Shown: positions 18,217-30,402, counted from the stretch's first letter. The stretch is 64,000 nucleotides of DNA from Rhabdochromatium marinum (GCF_016583795.1 NZ_NRRS01000001.1:1-64000); one strand, 5' to 3'. Notes: generated by a model from the sequence alone, not told the origin. Numbers and translations are program-made.

Positions 18217-19056
18217 TCAACAATCCCGTCTAAGCACAGGTTCATGAACAGATGCCACTGAGGGTGGAGGCTTGGAATCTTTATTCACATCAGCGGTGCC
18301 ATTGGGCTCAAAGACCCAATCCCACAAGGCCGCATCCGCCACCGGCAGCACTAGAAACCAATGTTCGAGAATCGCCAGCGCCAATAGACTGGCCGCCAGC
18401 ACAGCAGCCTGCGCAGTAAAACTCTCGGGCGGAAAATCCAGTGCATGTTCGATCAGCAGTGCCATAACCACGGTTGCCGCAGTCACCGACACCGGAAACA
18501 GCAAATTCATCGGCCGTTTGGCCAGATAACTGGTCAAAAAGCGCAAATGCGCTGGCAGCCAGTCCTCGTTTAGATTCGGCACGCCAAAAAACAAATTAAG
18601 CTTGGCACTCCAGCGCATCCACCAGAGCACCGCAAAGGTCCAGGCTGCAGCCTGATTCTCTTGGCCCCAAGTCAGGGCAAATAACAGCAAGCCGATGGCA
18701 ACAACCGCCAGCTCATGATAGAGACTGGTCTGAATCGCCAGCCAGAAGCGCCGTCGGCCACGGCTGCCGGGAGGACAGGGCGCCTTGCGCGGTCCGGTGA
18801 TAGCACCCATGAAATAGGTCATTTCCAGCCAGCCCCAGATCAGCACACCGCTGGTAAAGCCAAGATAGGCACCCAGCATATCCACCCGCTCGGCGATCCC
18901 AACAACCGTGGTTACAGAGGCAAGCCCCACCAGGGAAGCACCAAACAGGCTCCAGCGATAAGTAGACGGCGGCAGGCGATCCAGGAACAGGATGACTCCC
19001 GTACTGAACCACCATAAAAAGAGTGCATAGAGAATTGCGAGCGCGAGGCTCAGCAT
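18217..19056 (-). CDS. puhE: Photosynthetic complex assembly protein PuhE (DUF3623)
   Basis: This 279-residue membrane protein of about seven hydrophobic segments matches the DUF3623 'photosynthetic complex assembly protein 2' family. Recognisable features include the opening LYALFLWWFSTGVILFLD, the central EMTYFMGAITGPR, and NLFFGVPNLNEDWLPAHLRFL. PuhE influences reaction-centre assembly and bacteriochlorophyll production in purple bacteria. It follows puhC by 18 bases, so cotranscription is likely. In many purple bacteria acsF lies between puhC and puhE; here it does not. Confidence 0.88.
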   Translation of the reverse strand: MLSLALAILYALFLWWFSTGVILFLDRLPPSTYRWSLFGASLVGLASVTTVVGIAERVDMLGAYLGFTSGVLIWGWLEMTYFMGAITGPRKAPCPPGSRGRRRFWLAIQTSLYHELAVVAIGLLLFALTWGQENQAAAWTFAVLWWMRWSAKLNLFFGVPNLNEDWLPAHLRFLTSYLAKRPMNLLFPVSVTAATVVMALLIEHALDFPPESFTAQAAVLAASLLALAILEHWFLVLPVADAALWDWVFEPNGTADVNKDSKPPPSVASVHEPVLRRDC

Positions 19057-19074
19057 CTGAGAAACGGCACTGAA

Positions 19075-19581
19075 TTAATGTGTCGTGCCCGGCTGCGCTG
19101 GTACACTGGGTGCACTGGCGACCGGAACTGCGGCATCTTCCTGGGTCGCGTCCAGCAGCTCACGAAAGGCCGCTTGATTATCGACCCCGTAGGCGCGCAA
19201 GTCGTAGTGTTCGCCGGTAACCGGATCCTCCAGCAGTAGACGACCATCGACACGCAAAGACACGATATAGGGACGGTCAATGTCAGCTTCGCTGACCTTG
19301 CGATGATGCCCCAGACCACGCAGCACGCCAAAGATAAAGCCGTCATCGTTCGCATCCAGCGTGGCGATGCGCCCTCCATCGGCAATCACTTCAATGGTCT
19401 TAGGGTCGATTTCCCGAAAATAGAGTTCGCGATCAACCGCCACAGCAGCAAATTCAGTCTCGCTCTTGCCAATGCCCGTCAGACGCACGAAGGCGGCCAG
19501 AGCAATAGTGAAGCTGATCAGAATCGCCGCACCAATGAGCACGGGACGCGGAAAGGGGCGTCCCTCGAATGGGTCGCTCAA
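19075..19581 (-). CDS. puhC: Photosynthetic complex assembly protein PuhC
   Basis: This 168-residue protein has one N-terminal membrane helix (PVLIGAAILISFTIALAAFVRL) and a periplasmic domain containing LYFREIDPKTIEVIADG and DDGFIFGVLRGL, typical of PuhC. It assists assembly of the reaction centre and LH1 core complex in the cytoplasmic membrane. It lies 28 bases after puhB and ends 18 bases before puhE in a continuous minus-strand cluster. The C-terminal Ala/Pro-rich tail is poorly conserved in the family. Confidence 0.88.
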   Translation of the reverse strand: MSDPFEGRPFPRPVLIGAAILISFTIALAAFVRLTGIGKSETEFAAVAVDRELYFREIDPKTIEVIADGGRIATLDANDDGFIFGVLRGLGHHRKVSEADIDRPYIVSLRVDGRLLLEDPVTGEHYDLRAYGVDNQAAFRELLDATQEDAAVPVASAPSVPAQPGTTH

Positions 19582-19609
19582 GCGTTATACCTCATGTTGC
19601 GCCGCCTGC

Positions 19610-20299
19610 TCAGGAGGCGGATGTCGTCGCCAGAGACTCGCCTGCGGGTGCGGCGGTACTGGAATCCTGATGACCCGACGCTTGATCAGCTGCCTGCTCC
19701 TTTTGGAGACTTGACTCCTCATCGGCAGCTGCTTTCAGCGCTTCGGCCAGCAACTCGGCAACCTGTTCAACCTCAGGCAGCGCACGCAGCATCGGCTGTA
19801 CTTTGGAGAAGTGCCATGGCCTGACATTGGGCCACATAATCAGGTAACTGACCTTTTGCTTGGAGATCAGCGCCAGAGGAATATCGCCTGAACCGTCATC
19901 ATAGACGCGCAGGCCGGCGCTTTCGATGCTTTTAAATGGCAGATTCACTGCCACCGGCACCACCATGCCAAAGCGAATCACCACCCGCCGGCTCGTGATG
20001 CTGTAAATCGTTGAACGTGCATAAAGCCAAGCGAGCAACGACAGAATCGAACCTGCCGCCAGCGCCAGAATTCCAAGCCAGAGGGCGGAGCCCACAGCCA
20101 TTGCCAGACCTTCGCCTTCGGCCAGGATAAATCCCGCCCGCAGCAGAATCACCAAACCAAAATACAGCAAAACCAAGCGAACATGAAAAGCTCGCTTGGC
20201 CAGGGGCACCCACAGTGGGGCACCCTGCCAAAGCAGCTCCTCCCCCTCGGGGAGGAGCCCAGGCAAGCCGGGAATCGGCTCGACTTCGAACTCACTCAC
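19610..20299 (-). CDS. puhB: Photosynthetic complex assembly protein PuhB
   Basis: This 229-residue membrane protein opens with IPGLPGLLPEGEELLWQG, has two or three hydrophobic segments, and then a PH-like domain (IYSITSRRVVIRFGMVV, LPFKSIESAGLRVY, SKQKVSYLIMWPNVRPW), matching PuhB. PuhB dimers help assemble the reaction centre. The start overlaps the puhA stop by four bases (ATGA), so the two are translationally coupled. A hydrophilic C-terminal tail of about 45 residues, rich in Ser, Ala and Gln, exceeds the conserved domain. Confidence 0.9.
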   Translation of the reverse strand: MSEFEVEPIPGLPGLLPEGEELLWQGAPLWVPLAKRAFHVRLVLLYFGLVILLRAGFILAEGEGLAMAVGSALWLGILALAAGSILSLLAWLYARSTIYSITSRRVVIRFGMVVPVAVNLPFKSIESAGLRVYDDGSGDIPLALISKQKVSYLIMWPNVRPWHFSKVQPMLRALPEVEQVAELLAEALKAAADEESSLQKEQAADQASGHQDSSTAAPAGESLATTSAS

Positions 20300-21072
20300 A
20301 GAAAGGGCTCCGCCCGATCCGGAGTGGCGTACAGGGTGCCGCCGCCATAGTAAGCGGTGACCTTGTCTTCTTCGGCCAGGCTGATCTGGTCATAGTTGGA
20401 CAGGGTCGGGGCATCGTTGAAATGTCCGCCATTGATGGAGCGAACTTTCACTTCCTTCTTTTTGCCTTTCACCACACACATGTTAATCGGCACCAGCACT
20501 TTCTTCTTGTTGCTGGTTTCCAATTGCAGGTAGCGCACCTGAGGCTCAGCCCGATCAACCCAGATCTCGGTTACCTTGCCACCAACCGCGCCATCGGCAC
20601 CGATCACGGTCATACCACGCGGATCAGGATCACGCTCCACGACATGGAAGTGCTTGGCGACACGCAGCGGAACGATGCGCGGCTCACCGGCATGGGTCAG
20701 ATCCGGTTTGTTGGAACGCACGGCATAGGAGCCCGGGCCAACACCAGCCGTCATTGGGTTGCCAACCGGTTGGAAGGGAGCACCAGGGAAGTTCTCAACT
20801 GGTTCCAGCTTGTAGTCGTACTGCGGACGATCCGGGCTGGGCTTCACCACTTCACCACCATTGTGCGGCAGCGTGAAGGTCTTGGGCTTGGGCAGCGGCG
20901 GGAAACCCTCCATCATTTTGATTTTGCCGAACATGCGCTGGGATTCAACAGGATAGCCCTCACGCTTGTCCTCGCGACGGATGTAGTAAACAACACCAAA
21001 GAAAAAGAACCAGAACACCCACAGCGTCAGCTGCGCGACGTCTATATATTGTGTAATGTAACCAGATGGCAT
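20296..21072 (-). CDS. puhA: Photosynthetic reaction centre H subunit
   Basis: This 258-residue protein has one N-terminal membrane helix (LTLWVFWFFFFGVVYYI) followed by the RREDKREGYPVE motif and a cytoplasmic PRC-barrel domain (GADGAVGGKVTEIWVDRAEPQVRYLQLE, in two visible parts). The H subunit caps the L and M subunits on the cytoplasmic side and shapes proton transfer to QB. A strong GGAGG site lies about 9 bases before the ATG. pufL and pufM are not in the window. The gene follows the decayed lhaA remnant rather than an intact lhaA. Confidence 0.97.
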   Translation of the reverse strand: MPSGYITQYIDVAQLTLWVFWFFFFGVVYYIRREDKREGYPVESQRMFGKIKMMEGFPPLPKPKTFTLPHNGGEVVKPSPDRPQYDYKLEPVENFPGAPFQPVGNPMTAGVGPGSYAVRSNKPDLTHAGEPRIVPLRVAKHFHVVERDPDPRGMTVIGADGAVGGKVTEIWVDRAEPQVRYLQLETSNKKKVLVPINMCVVKGKKKEVKVRSINGGHFNDAPTLSNYDQISLAEEDKVTAYYGGGTLYATPDRAEPFL

Positions 21073-21100
21073 GCAGAGATCCTCCGTTAACAGAGTTGAC

Positions 21101-21374
21101 TTAAGATAGCGACAGGATCACGCTCGTGTGCCGCACAAGCGAGCCAACCGCAATCAGGGTTGCGAACAGTAAAACGATGTCGAGATGAGAGACCAACGCC
21201 TCGCCCTCTCAGGGGCAGTCCGCTTTGACCGTTGCACGCCCTGCAGATGGCAGCGGTCAAAGTTCCGACGGCAAAGAGCCCACCGCCGAATTCGAGCAGC
21301 GCCGTTGCGGCGCGAAAAACCAAAGCCGGGCCGCACCGCACTAATCGGGCACCTTGGCAAACGGCCAGTCTCAT
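21101..21374 (-). pseudogene. lhaA: Remnant of lhaA (LH1 assembly factor, PucC/LhaA MFS family)
   Basis: Between bchM and puhA, where purple bacteria normally carry a full-length lhaA of about 450 codons, there are only about 270 bases. The frame starts with an ATG overlapping the bchM stop (ATGA). It soon reaches EFGGGLFAVGTLTAAI, a signature from the C-terminal part of LhaA/PucC. After SGLPL the frame breaks. A second frame gives LLFATLIAVGSLVR and a TAA at 21101, the usual LhaA ending. This shows a large internal deletion plus a smaller indel with a frame change. The product cannot be functional as a 12-helix protein. An intact lhaA or pucC would be needed elsewhere for LH1 assembly. Confidence 0.75.
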
Positions 21375-22075
21375 GAGCGCGGCACCAGCTCCAAAGCTTG
21401 CGAGGTATAAAACCCGCGAATAATACGTTCCGAGCGGCCAATCCGCCAGCCGGCCAGACCCGCATCGGCCTCGATCAGGGTGCGCAGCTTCTGTTCAGCA
21501 ATGGGCACGATCGCCGGGGACCGATCCCCGCGCGGGAAAAACTGTCCCACCGCATGCATCAAGGCCAGCGCCGGCGTACGGGGCGCAAAGGTAAAGAGCA
21601 CCCCGGCGCGCGCCTGAGCGGCAAAGCCGCGAATCAACGCCAGCGCATCTTCGGGCTCGTAATGGATGATGGAGTCCATCGCCACAATGTAGTCAAATTC
21701 CCCACGCGCGGGGTCGAGCATGTCCCCCACCAGAAACTCAATGGCACTGGGATCAATGTCCGCTGGCAAACGCTCATGTGCCAGTTCAGTTAAGGTGGGC
21801 GACAGATCTACGGCCACCACCTGCGCGCCCCGGCGCGCGGCGGCGATGCTCAGCAGCCCGGTGCCACAACCGGCATCAAGCAACCGCCGGCCGCTGAGAT
21901 CGCCCGGCATCCAGTCGAGCAGCGTCTGGCGCATAAGTTCACGCCCCTGGCGCACGGTCTCGCGCACGCGCCCCAGCGGGGCGTCAGAGGTCAGACGCTT
22001 CCAGGCCTCGGCAGCGGTGCGATCAAAATAGGTTTCGATCTGGCCTCGGCGTTGCTGATAAGTCGGGTTAGCCAT
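21371..22075 (-). CDS. bchM: Magnesium-protoporphyrin IX O-methyltransferase
   Basis: This 234-residue SAM-dependent methyltransferase has the SAM motif LLDAGCGTGLLS and the BchM/ChlM features QIETYFDRTAAEAWKRLTSD near the N-terminus and DYIVAMDSIIHYE in the middle. It methylates the propionate side chain of Mg-protoporphyrin IX, the step after the BchH-containing chelatase. It follows bchL immediately (start at 22075, bchL stop at 22076), so it belongs to the bchHLM transcription unit. Length and motifs are normal. Confidence 0.95.
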   Translation of the reverse strand: MANPTYQQRRGQIETYFDRTAAEAWKRLTSDAPLGRVRETVRQGRELMRQTLLDWMPGDLSGRRLLDAGCGTGLLSIAAARRGAQVVAVDLSPTLTELAHERLPADIDPSAIEFLVGDMLDPARGEFDYIVAMDSIIHYEPEDALALIRGFAAQARAGVLFTFAPRTPALALMHAVGQFFPRGDRSPAIVPIAEQKLRTLIEADAGLAGWRIGRSERIIRGFYTSQALELVPRS

Positions 22076-26784
<4,709 letters not shown>

Positions 26785-27024
26785 TTCGATTGATTCGATC
26801 TCGCTTGTCCGCCGCGCAACGGCGAATGTGTCACTGTCGCAACCAACCGGGGCATGCGCCTGGCAGGTCCGACCGCCCCGACTGAAGCTAATACCAACGG
26901 AAACCGACATCTTAAGCCCGCGCGTCCATCCGCACAAATGCCAAAGACTGGCCGGGCGTGGGTCCCAGGCGCCCCAAGCGACTGCGGTTGCACTGATGCG
27001 GGGCTTCTACGGCTGATTGTATAA

Positions 27025-27081
27025 AATTTAGTCGCGAGTGACCGATATGTCAATATTTCTTTACGTTAAGCTAGGTTGACA
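27025..27081 (-). promoter_or_regulatory. bchH promoter overlapped by two abutting PpsR/CrtJ-like sites
   Basis: On the minus strand TTGACA (27053-27048) and TAAATT (27030-27025) are separated by 17 bases, a good sigma70 promoter towards bchH. Two near-matches to the PpsR/CrtJ consensus TGT-N12-ACA lie at 27048-27065 (plus strand TGT-N12-ACG) and 27064-27081 (CGT-N12-ACA). They share the central ACGT, and the first covers the -35 box. PpsR/CrtJ represses bch genes under oxygen in purple bacteria, so this is a plausible repressor array. No regulator gene is in the window. Confidence 0.6.
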
Positions 27082-27441
27082 CCCGACGGAAGCAGATTTC
27101 TGCACATGGCCGCCGCGCACCAGTCTTCAGCCTCACAAACCGACAGGTTGCAGACTTCACCCTATACGTATTAAGTATAAGTACGCATGAGCCGGTTAGA
27201 CTGAAGCACTCGCACGCTGCCCTCACGCGAAGCCTGAGCCACGCCTCACCCGCAGGCGGGGCTTGACCGACGGGCGGAGCCGGCCATCACTCCCATCACG
27301 GCTGCGGGAACAAAAAAGATCACGCTACCAACAAGCCAGCAGCAGCAAAAAATTTAATATCTACATCAACAACTTGACCGAGTATTTTCGTCTTCTCCGC
27401 CGCCAGCACACAGGTCCCAGGTCAAGCAGACGAAAAAAAAC
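27082..27441. other. Non-coding region between the bchH and puc promoters
   Basis: About 360 bases with no credible gene. An open frame at 27263-27457 has no ribosome-binding site and no recognisable product. The only local structure I noticed is a short inverted repeat near 27163-27179 (TATAC with GTATA). The stretch separates two divergent light-regulated promoters and may hold further regulator sites that I cannot name. Confidence 0.5.
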
Positions 27442-27485
27442 TGTACATCGGTGTTGACATTTAATCCTGTCAGGCTAAACTGACA
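27442..27485 (+). promoter_or_regulatory. puc promoter with two perfect TGT-N12-ACA (PpsR/CrtJ) sites
   Basis: Two exact matches to TGT-N12-ACA occur in tandem at 27442-27459 and 27468-27485. The second is a near-perfect dyad (TGTCAG, six bases, CTGACA). A sigma70-like promoter is interwoven: TTGACA (27454-27459), a 16-base spacer, TAAACT (27476-27481). Site 1 covers the -35 box and site 2 covers the -10 box. The pair lies about 190 bases upstream of pucB1, leaving a long 5' leader. Repression by a PpsR/CrtJ homologue under oxygen is the obvious inference. Confidence 0.75.
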
Positions 27486-27678
27486 CCCATGGATCGAGCA
27501 GGGTTAACGGATTAATCGGATTTTTGAAGCCCAGCACTGCTATTAGGCCTTCGCCTCTTACCGGCTCTCGCCTTCAGCACCACTGGGCAAAGCGCTCATC
27601 GCAGCAATGAATGCTGTGGTGAATACCGCCGCCCCACGAAAGCGGCAAGTCTTTAACCCCTAAAGGGAGAGTCTACTA

Positions 27679-27822
27679 ATGGCAGAATCCAAGAGTTTGT
27701 CCGGCCTCACGCCAGATCAAGCAAAAGAATTCCACGAGCAGTTCAAAATCACCTACACCGCATTCGTCGGTCTGGCTGCAGTTGCTCACATTCTGGTTAT
27801 CGGCGGTCAGCCCTGGTTCTAA
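27679..27822 (+). CDS. pucB: Light-harvesting antenna beta subunit, first copy
   Basis: This 47-residue beta polypeptide has a polar N-terminal segment (LSGLTPDQAKEFHEQF) and one membrane helix. The bacteriochlorophyll-ligating His lies in AAVAHILVI and a second conserved His in EFHEQF. A GGGAGAG ribosome-binding sequence precedes the ATG. It pairs with the alpha subunit that follows. The absence of pufLM and the presence of two tandem pairs point to peripheral LH2 rather than LH1. It differs from the second beta copy mainly by a six-residue N-terminal extension. Confidence 0.93.
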   Translation: MAESKSLSGLTPDQAKEFHEQFKITYTAFVGLAAVAHILVIGGQPWF

Positions 27823-27880
27823 AAACCGCTTGACTTTGCAGCGCATTCGCTCACAAGGTTCGCGCTAAAGTTTCGGTTTT
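27822..27880 (+). repeat. Intercistronic hairpin between pucB1 and pucA1
   Basis: A long imperfect stem forms from AAAACCG (27822-27828) with CGGTTTT (27874-27880), ACTTT with AAAGT, and GCGC with GCGC, around a loop of about 17 bases. It begins at the last base of the pucB1 stop codon and ends about 15 bases before the pucA1 ATG. Such structures in puf and puc messages adjust mRNA stability and subunit ratios; the role here is inferred. Confidence 0.5.
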
Positions 27881-27894
27881 AACGGAGATCAAAC

Positions 27895-28128
27895 ATGTTC
27901 CAAGACGTTCTGAACTACAAGCCTTACGAGCAAGACTATCGCACTTGGCTGGTCATCAATCCTTCAACTTGGTTGATGCCGATGCTGCTGGCTCTGCTGG
28001 TTCTTGCTATCGCTGTTCACGCAGCCGTCTTCAGCATCGTGCCAGAAGGCATGCTGTTCGTAAATGACGCTGCTCCAGCTGTTGCCGCTCCAGCTCCTGC
28101 TGAAGCTCCAGCTCCTGCTGCTGAATAA
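27895..28128 (+). CDS. pucA: Light-harvesting antenna alpha subunit, first copy (with Ala/Pro-rich tail)
   Basis: This 77-residue alpha polypeptide has the motif [18 protein letters not shown] leading into the membrane helix and the bacteriochlorophyll-ligating His in AIAVHAAVF. After the helix comes EGMLFVND and a tail of about 20 residues made of Ala, Pro and Glu. The tail is absent from the second alpha copy, which ends at MLFVN. Similar Ala/Pro tails occur on some purple-bacterial antenna alpha chains. An AACGGAG ribosome-binding sequence precedes the ATG. It forms the alpha-beta pair with pucB1. Confidence 0.93.
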   Translation: MFQDVLNYKPYEQDYRTWLVINPSTWLMPMLLALLVLAIAVHAAVFSIVPEGMLFVNDAAPAVAAPAPAEAPAPAAE

Positions 28129-28213
28129 TCAGACAGTTATATTGGCTGAATGCGATCAGCTAAGCTGGTCGCCTTCGGCTCCCAATCAAAAACCTCATCT
28201 GGAGGCTTAGAGA

Positions 28214-28339
28214 ATGTCAGGTCTTACCCCCGATCAAGCAAAAGAATTCCACGAGCAATTCAAAGTCACCTACACCGCGTTTGTCGGTCTGGCTGCTGTT
28301 GCTCACATCCTGGTCATCGCTGGCAAGCCTTGGTTCTAA
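28214..28339 (+). CDS. pucB: Light-harvesting antenna beta subunit, second copy
   Basis: This 41-residue beta polypeptide is nearly identical to the first copy from SGLTPDQAKEFHEQF onward, with Ile/Val, Gly/Ala and Gln/Lys exchanges near the helix and C-terminus (VIAGKPWF against VIGGQPWF). The conserved His residues are present. A GGAGG sequence lies about 9 bases before the ATG. The two beta copies probably arose by tandem duplication of a pucBA pair; differing copies allow antenna complexes with different composition. Confidence 0.93.
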   Translation: MSGLTPDQAKEFHEQFKVTYTAFVGLAAVAHILVIAGKPWF

Positions 28340-28412
28340 TTGAACCTGAATTTGCTTCAAAAGCCGATCCACTAGGCTGTCGAATCACCTAATTTAAAAA
28401 GAGGACCATATC

Positions 28413-28583
28413 ATGGCCGAAATCGCAAGACCACAAAACCCGCAAGACGACTGGAAAGTATGGATGGTTGTTAATCCTTCCACTTGGCTGATGCCCATGT
28501 TCCTGTCTCTGCTGGTTCTCGCCATTGCTGTTCACGCTGCAGTGTTCGCAATTGCTCCGGCTGGCATGCTGTTCGTCAACTAA
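28413..28583 (+). CDS. pucA: Light-harvesting antenna alpha subunit, second copy
   Basis: This 56-residue alpha polypeptide has [18 protein letters not shown] before the helix and the ligating His in AIAVHAAVF, ending GMLFVN. Compared with the first alpha it has a different N-terminus ([17 protein letters not shown]) and lacks the Ala/Pro tail, so the two alpha chains are clearly diverged while their helices are conserved. An AAGAGGA ribosome-binding sequence precedes the ATG. It is the last gene of the pucBABA unit, followed by two hairpins. Confidence 0.93.
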   Translation: MAEIARPQNPQDDWKVWMVVNPSTWLMPMFLSLLVLAIAVHAAVFAIAPAGMLFVN

Positions 28584-28600
28584 GACGCAACAGAGATGCA

Positions 28601-28638
28601 GCGCTAAACCATCGCCCTACGGGTCGCTGGTTTAGCGC
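28601..28638 (+). repeat. Perfect 11-bp hairpin downstream of pucA2
   Basis: GCGCTAAACCA (28601-28611) pairs with TGGTTTAGCGC (28628-28638) around a 16-base loop, 17 bases after the pucA2 stop. It has no T-run and precedes the terminator, so it may protect the 3' end of the puc message. Confidence 0.6.
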
Positions 28639-28643
28639 CAAGC

Positions 28644-28669
28644 AAAAGGCTCCGCAAGGAGCTTTTTTT
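28644..28669 (+). terminator. Intrinsic terminator of the puc operon
   Basis: AAAAGGCTCC, loop GCAA, GGAGCTTTTTTT: a stem with one G-U pair followed by seven T. The AGGAG in the right arm is also the ribosome-binding site of the RimB-like gene starting at 28670, so folding of the terminator would hide that site in read-through transcripts. Confidence 0.8.
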
Positions 28670-29164
28670 ATGCCTGATATTATGTCTCCGCCCCTGGTAC
28701 TCGGCTGGCGCGAATGGGCCGGATTGCCCGCACTGGGTCTGCCGCTGCTTAAGGCCAAACTGGATACCGGTGCACGCACCTCAGCGCTGCACGCCTTCGA
28801 CCTGGATACCGAGACGGATGCCAACGACCAGCTGTGGGTGCGTTTTGCGGTGCATCCCATACAACAACAGCCAGAGATTGTGGTGCAATGCCGGGCACCA
28901 GTCATTGATCAGCGCCAGGTTTCGGATTCCGGCGGCCACCGTGAACAGCGCTATGTCATCACCACGCCCCTGCATCTTGGCACTTCTTCCTGGCCCATCG
29001 AGCTGACCCTGACTAACCGCGACAGTATGCGCTTTCGCATGCTGATCGGGCGCACGGCCCTGGCCGGGCGCGCACTAGTCGATTCCGGCCTGTCCTATGC
29101 CCTGGGTCAACCCAGCCATGCCAGTGCAAGCTATCCGTCCCCAACACCCTCATGGAGTTCCTGA
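28670..29164 (+). CDS. RimB-like retropepsin-type protease (PF05618 family)
   Basis: This 164-residue protein has the active-site motif [13 protein letters not shown] near residue 30 and the later [17 protein letters not shown], typical of the 'ATP-dependent zinc protease' / RimB family of retropepsin-like proteins. RimB works with RimK on ribosomal protein S6 glutamylation in pseudomonads. The ATG at 28670 lies 8 bases after AGGAG within the puc terminator; ATG 28682 is an alternative. The stop is followed after 5 bases by hisA. rimK itself is at 13749, on the other side of the photosynthesis genes. Confidence 0.78.
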   Translation: MPDIMSPPLVLGWREWAGLPALGLPLLKAKLDTGARTSALHAFDLDTETDANDQLWVRFAVHPIQQQPEIVVQCRAPVIDQRQVSDSGGHREQRYVITTPLHLGTSSWPIELTLTNRDSMRFRMLIGRTALAGRALVDSGLSYALGQPSHASASYPSPTPSWSS

Positions 29165-29169
29165 GCACA

Positions 29170-29910
29170 ATGCTGTTGATCCCTGCCATTGACCTGAAAG
29201 ACGGTCGCTGCGTGCGACTGCGTCAGGGCCGCATGGACGATGAAACCCGTTTCTCCGACGACCCGGTCGCCATGGCCAGCCGCTGGCTGAAAGCCGGGGC
29301 GCGACGCCTGCACCTGGTCGATCTCAACGGCGCCTTTGCCGGCACTCCGATCAATGGTGAAGCCATCCGCGCCATTGCCACCGCTTATCCTGAGTTACCC
29401 ATTCAGGTCGGCGGCGGCATTCGCGATCTCGACACCATCGACGCCTACCTGAAGGTCGGCGTGCAATGGTGCATCATTGGCACCCAGGCAGTGATTGAGC
29501 CGGAATTCGTCGCTCGCGCCTGCGCAGCCTTCCCGGGACATATTTTAGTCGGGTTGGACGCCAAGGACGGTCAGGTGGCCATTCGCGGCTGGGCTGAAAC
29601 CACCGAGCATCGCGTGGCCGACCTGGCCCAGCGCTTTGCCACCGCTGGCATCGAGGGCGTCATCTATACCGACATTGGTCGCGACGGCATGCTCACCGGC
29701 CCCAACATCGCCGCCACCCGACAGCTGGCCGAGGCCATTGCGGTGCCCGTCATCGCCTCTGGTGGTATCACCAGCCTGGAAGACGTGCGCGCCCTGGCCG
29801 AGATTGCGCCGTGCGGTATCAGCGGCGCCATCACCGGTCGCGCCATCTATGAGGGCACCCTGGATTTCGCCGAGGGCCAGCGCCTGGCCGACACCCTGAC
29901 CGCCGCCTGA
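29170..29910 (+). CDS. hisA: Phosphoribosylformimino-5-aminoimidazole carboxamide ribotide isomerase
   Basis: This 246-residue (beta/alpha)8 barrel enzyme of histidine synthesis has the phosphate-binding and catalytic segments [33 protein letters not shown] and [11 protein letters not shown]. Asp residues in AIDLKDG and YTDIGRDGM act as acid and base. The gene starts at ATG 29170, right after the RimB-like gene. In most gammaproteobacteria hisF and hisI come next; here hisE follows directly. Confidence 0.95.
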   Translation: MLLIPAIDLKDGRCVRLRQGRMDDETRFSDDPVAMASRWLKAGARRLHLVDLNGAFAGTPINGEAIRAIATAYPELPIQVGGGIRDLDTIDAYLKVGVQWCIIGTQAVIEPEFVARACAAFPGHILVGLDAKDGQVAIRGWAETTEHRVADLAQRFATAGIEGVIYTDIGRDGMLTGPNIAATRQLAEAIAVPVIASGGITSLEDVRALAEIAPCGISGAITGRAIYEGTLDFAEGQRLADTLTAA

Positions 29911-29966
29911 ACCTCGCTCCATCAGCCAAAACAGCTAACAAATCAACAAGCCAACAGCAGTCCATC

Positions 29967-30290
29967 ATGAGCGATATTCTCGACCGCCTGGCCGCCGTGC
30001 TGGAAGCCCGCAAGCAGGCCGAGCCGCAATCCTCCTATGTGGCCGGACTCTATGCCAAAGGCCTGGACGCCATCCTGAAAAAAATCGGCGAGGAAGCCAC
30101 CGAAACCGTCATGGCCGCCAAAGATGGCGATCCGCAGCATCTGGTCGCCGAGGTTGCCGACCTCTGGTTTCATTCCCTGATCCTGTTAGCCGACCAGGGC
30201 TTGCACCCGCAAGCCGTGCTGGCTGAACTCGACCGGCGTTTCGGCCTCTCGGGCCTTGAGGAAAAAGCCGCGCGCCAACCGCCCGGCTAA
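29967..30290 (+). CDS. hisE: Phosphoribosyl-ATP pyrophosphatase
   Basis: This 107-residue all-helical MazG-like enzyme hydrolyses phosphoribosyl-ATP to phosphoribosyl-AMP in histidine synthesis. It shows the family pattern [25 protein letters not shown] and later [18 protein letters not shown], with the metal-binding Glu and Asp residues. It lies 56 bases after hisA and about 110 bases before tatA, matching the common hisE-tatABC order. hisI and hisF are not between hisA and hisE. Confidence 0.94.
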   Translation: MSDILDRLAAVLEARKQAEPQSSYVAGLYAKGLDAILKKIGEEATETVMAAKDGDPQHLVAEVADLWFHSLILLADQGLHPQAVLAELDRRFGLSGLEEKAARQPPG

Positions 30291-30402
30291 CCCGCGCCAG
30301 CCAGCGAATCCAGCATCACCGGGCGCGATTGCGGTATCATCCGCAGTCGCATCAACCAAGTTAGCAACGCTCGCCCCGAATCGGGCGCATGGGAGGTTTT
30401 CA

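Noticed and set aside
26785-26937. N-terminal extension of BchH
   Set aside because: The extra 51 residues are Arg/Ser/Thr-rich and unlike BchH N-termini, and MAKKTLASS at 26784 fits the family. The promoter distance remains plausible either way.
27263-27457. 64-codon ORF upstream of the puc promoter
   Set aside because: It has low-complexity basic composition and no ribosome-binding site, and it overlaps the first PpsR site.
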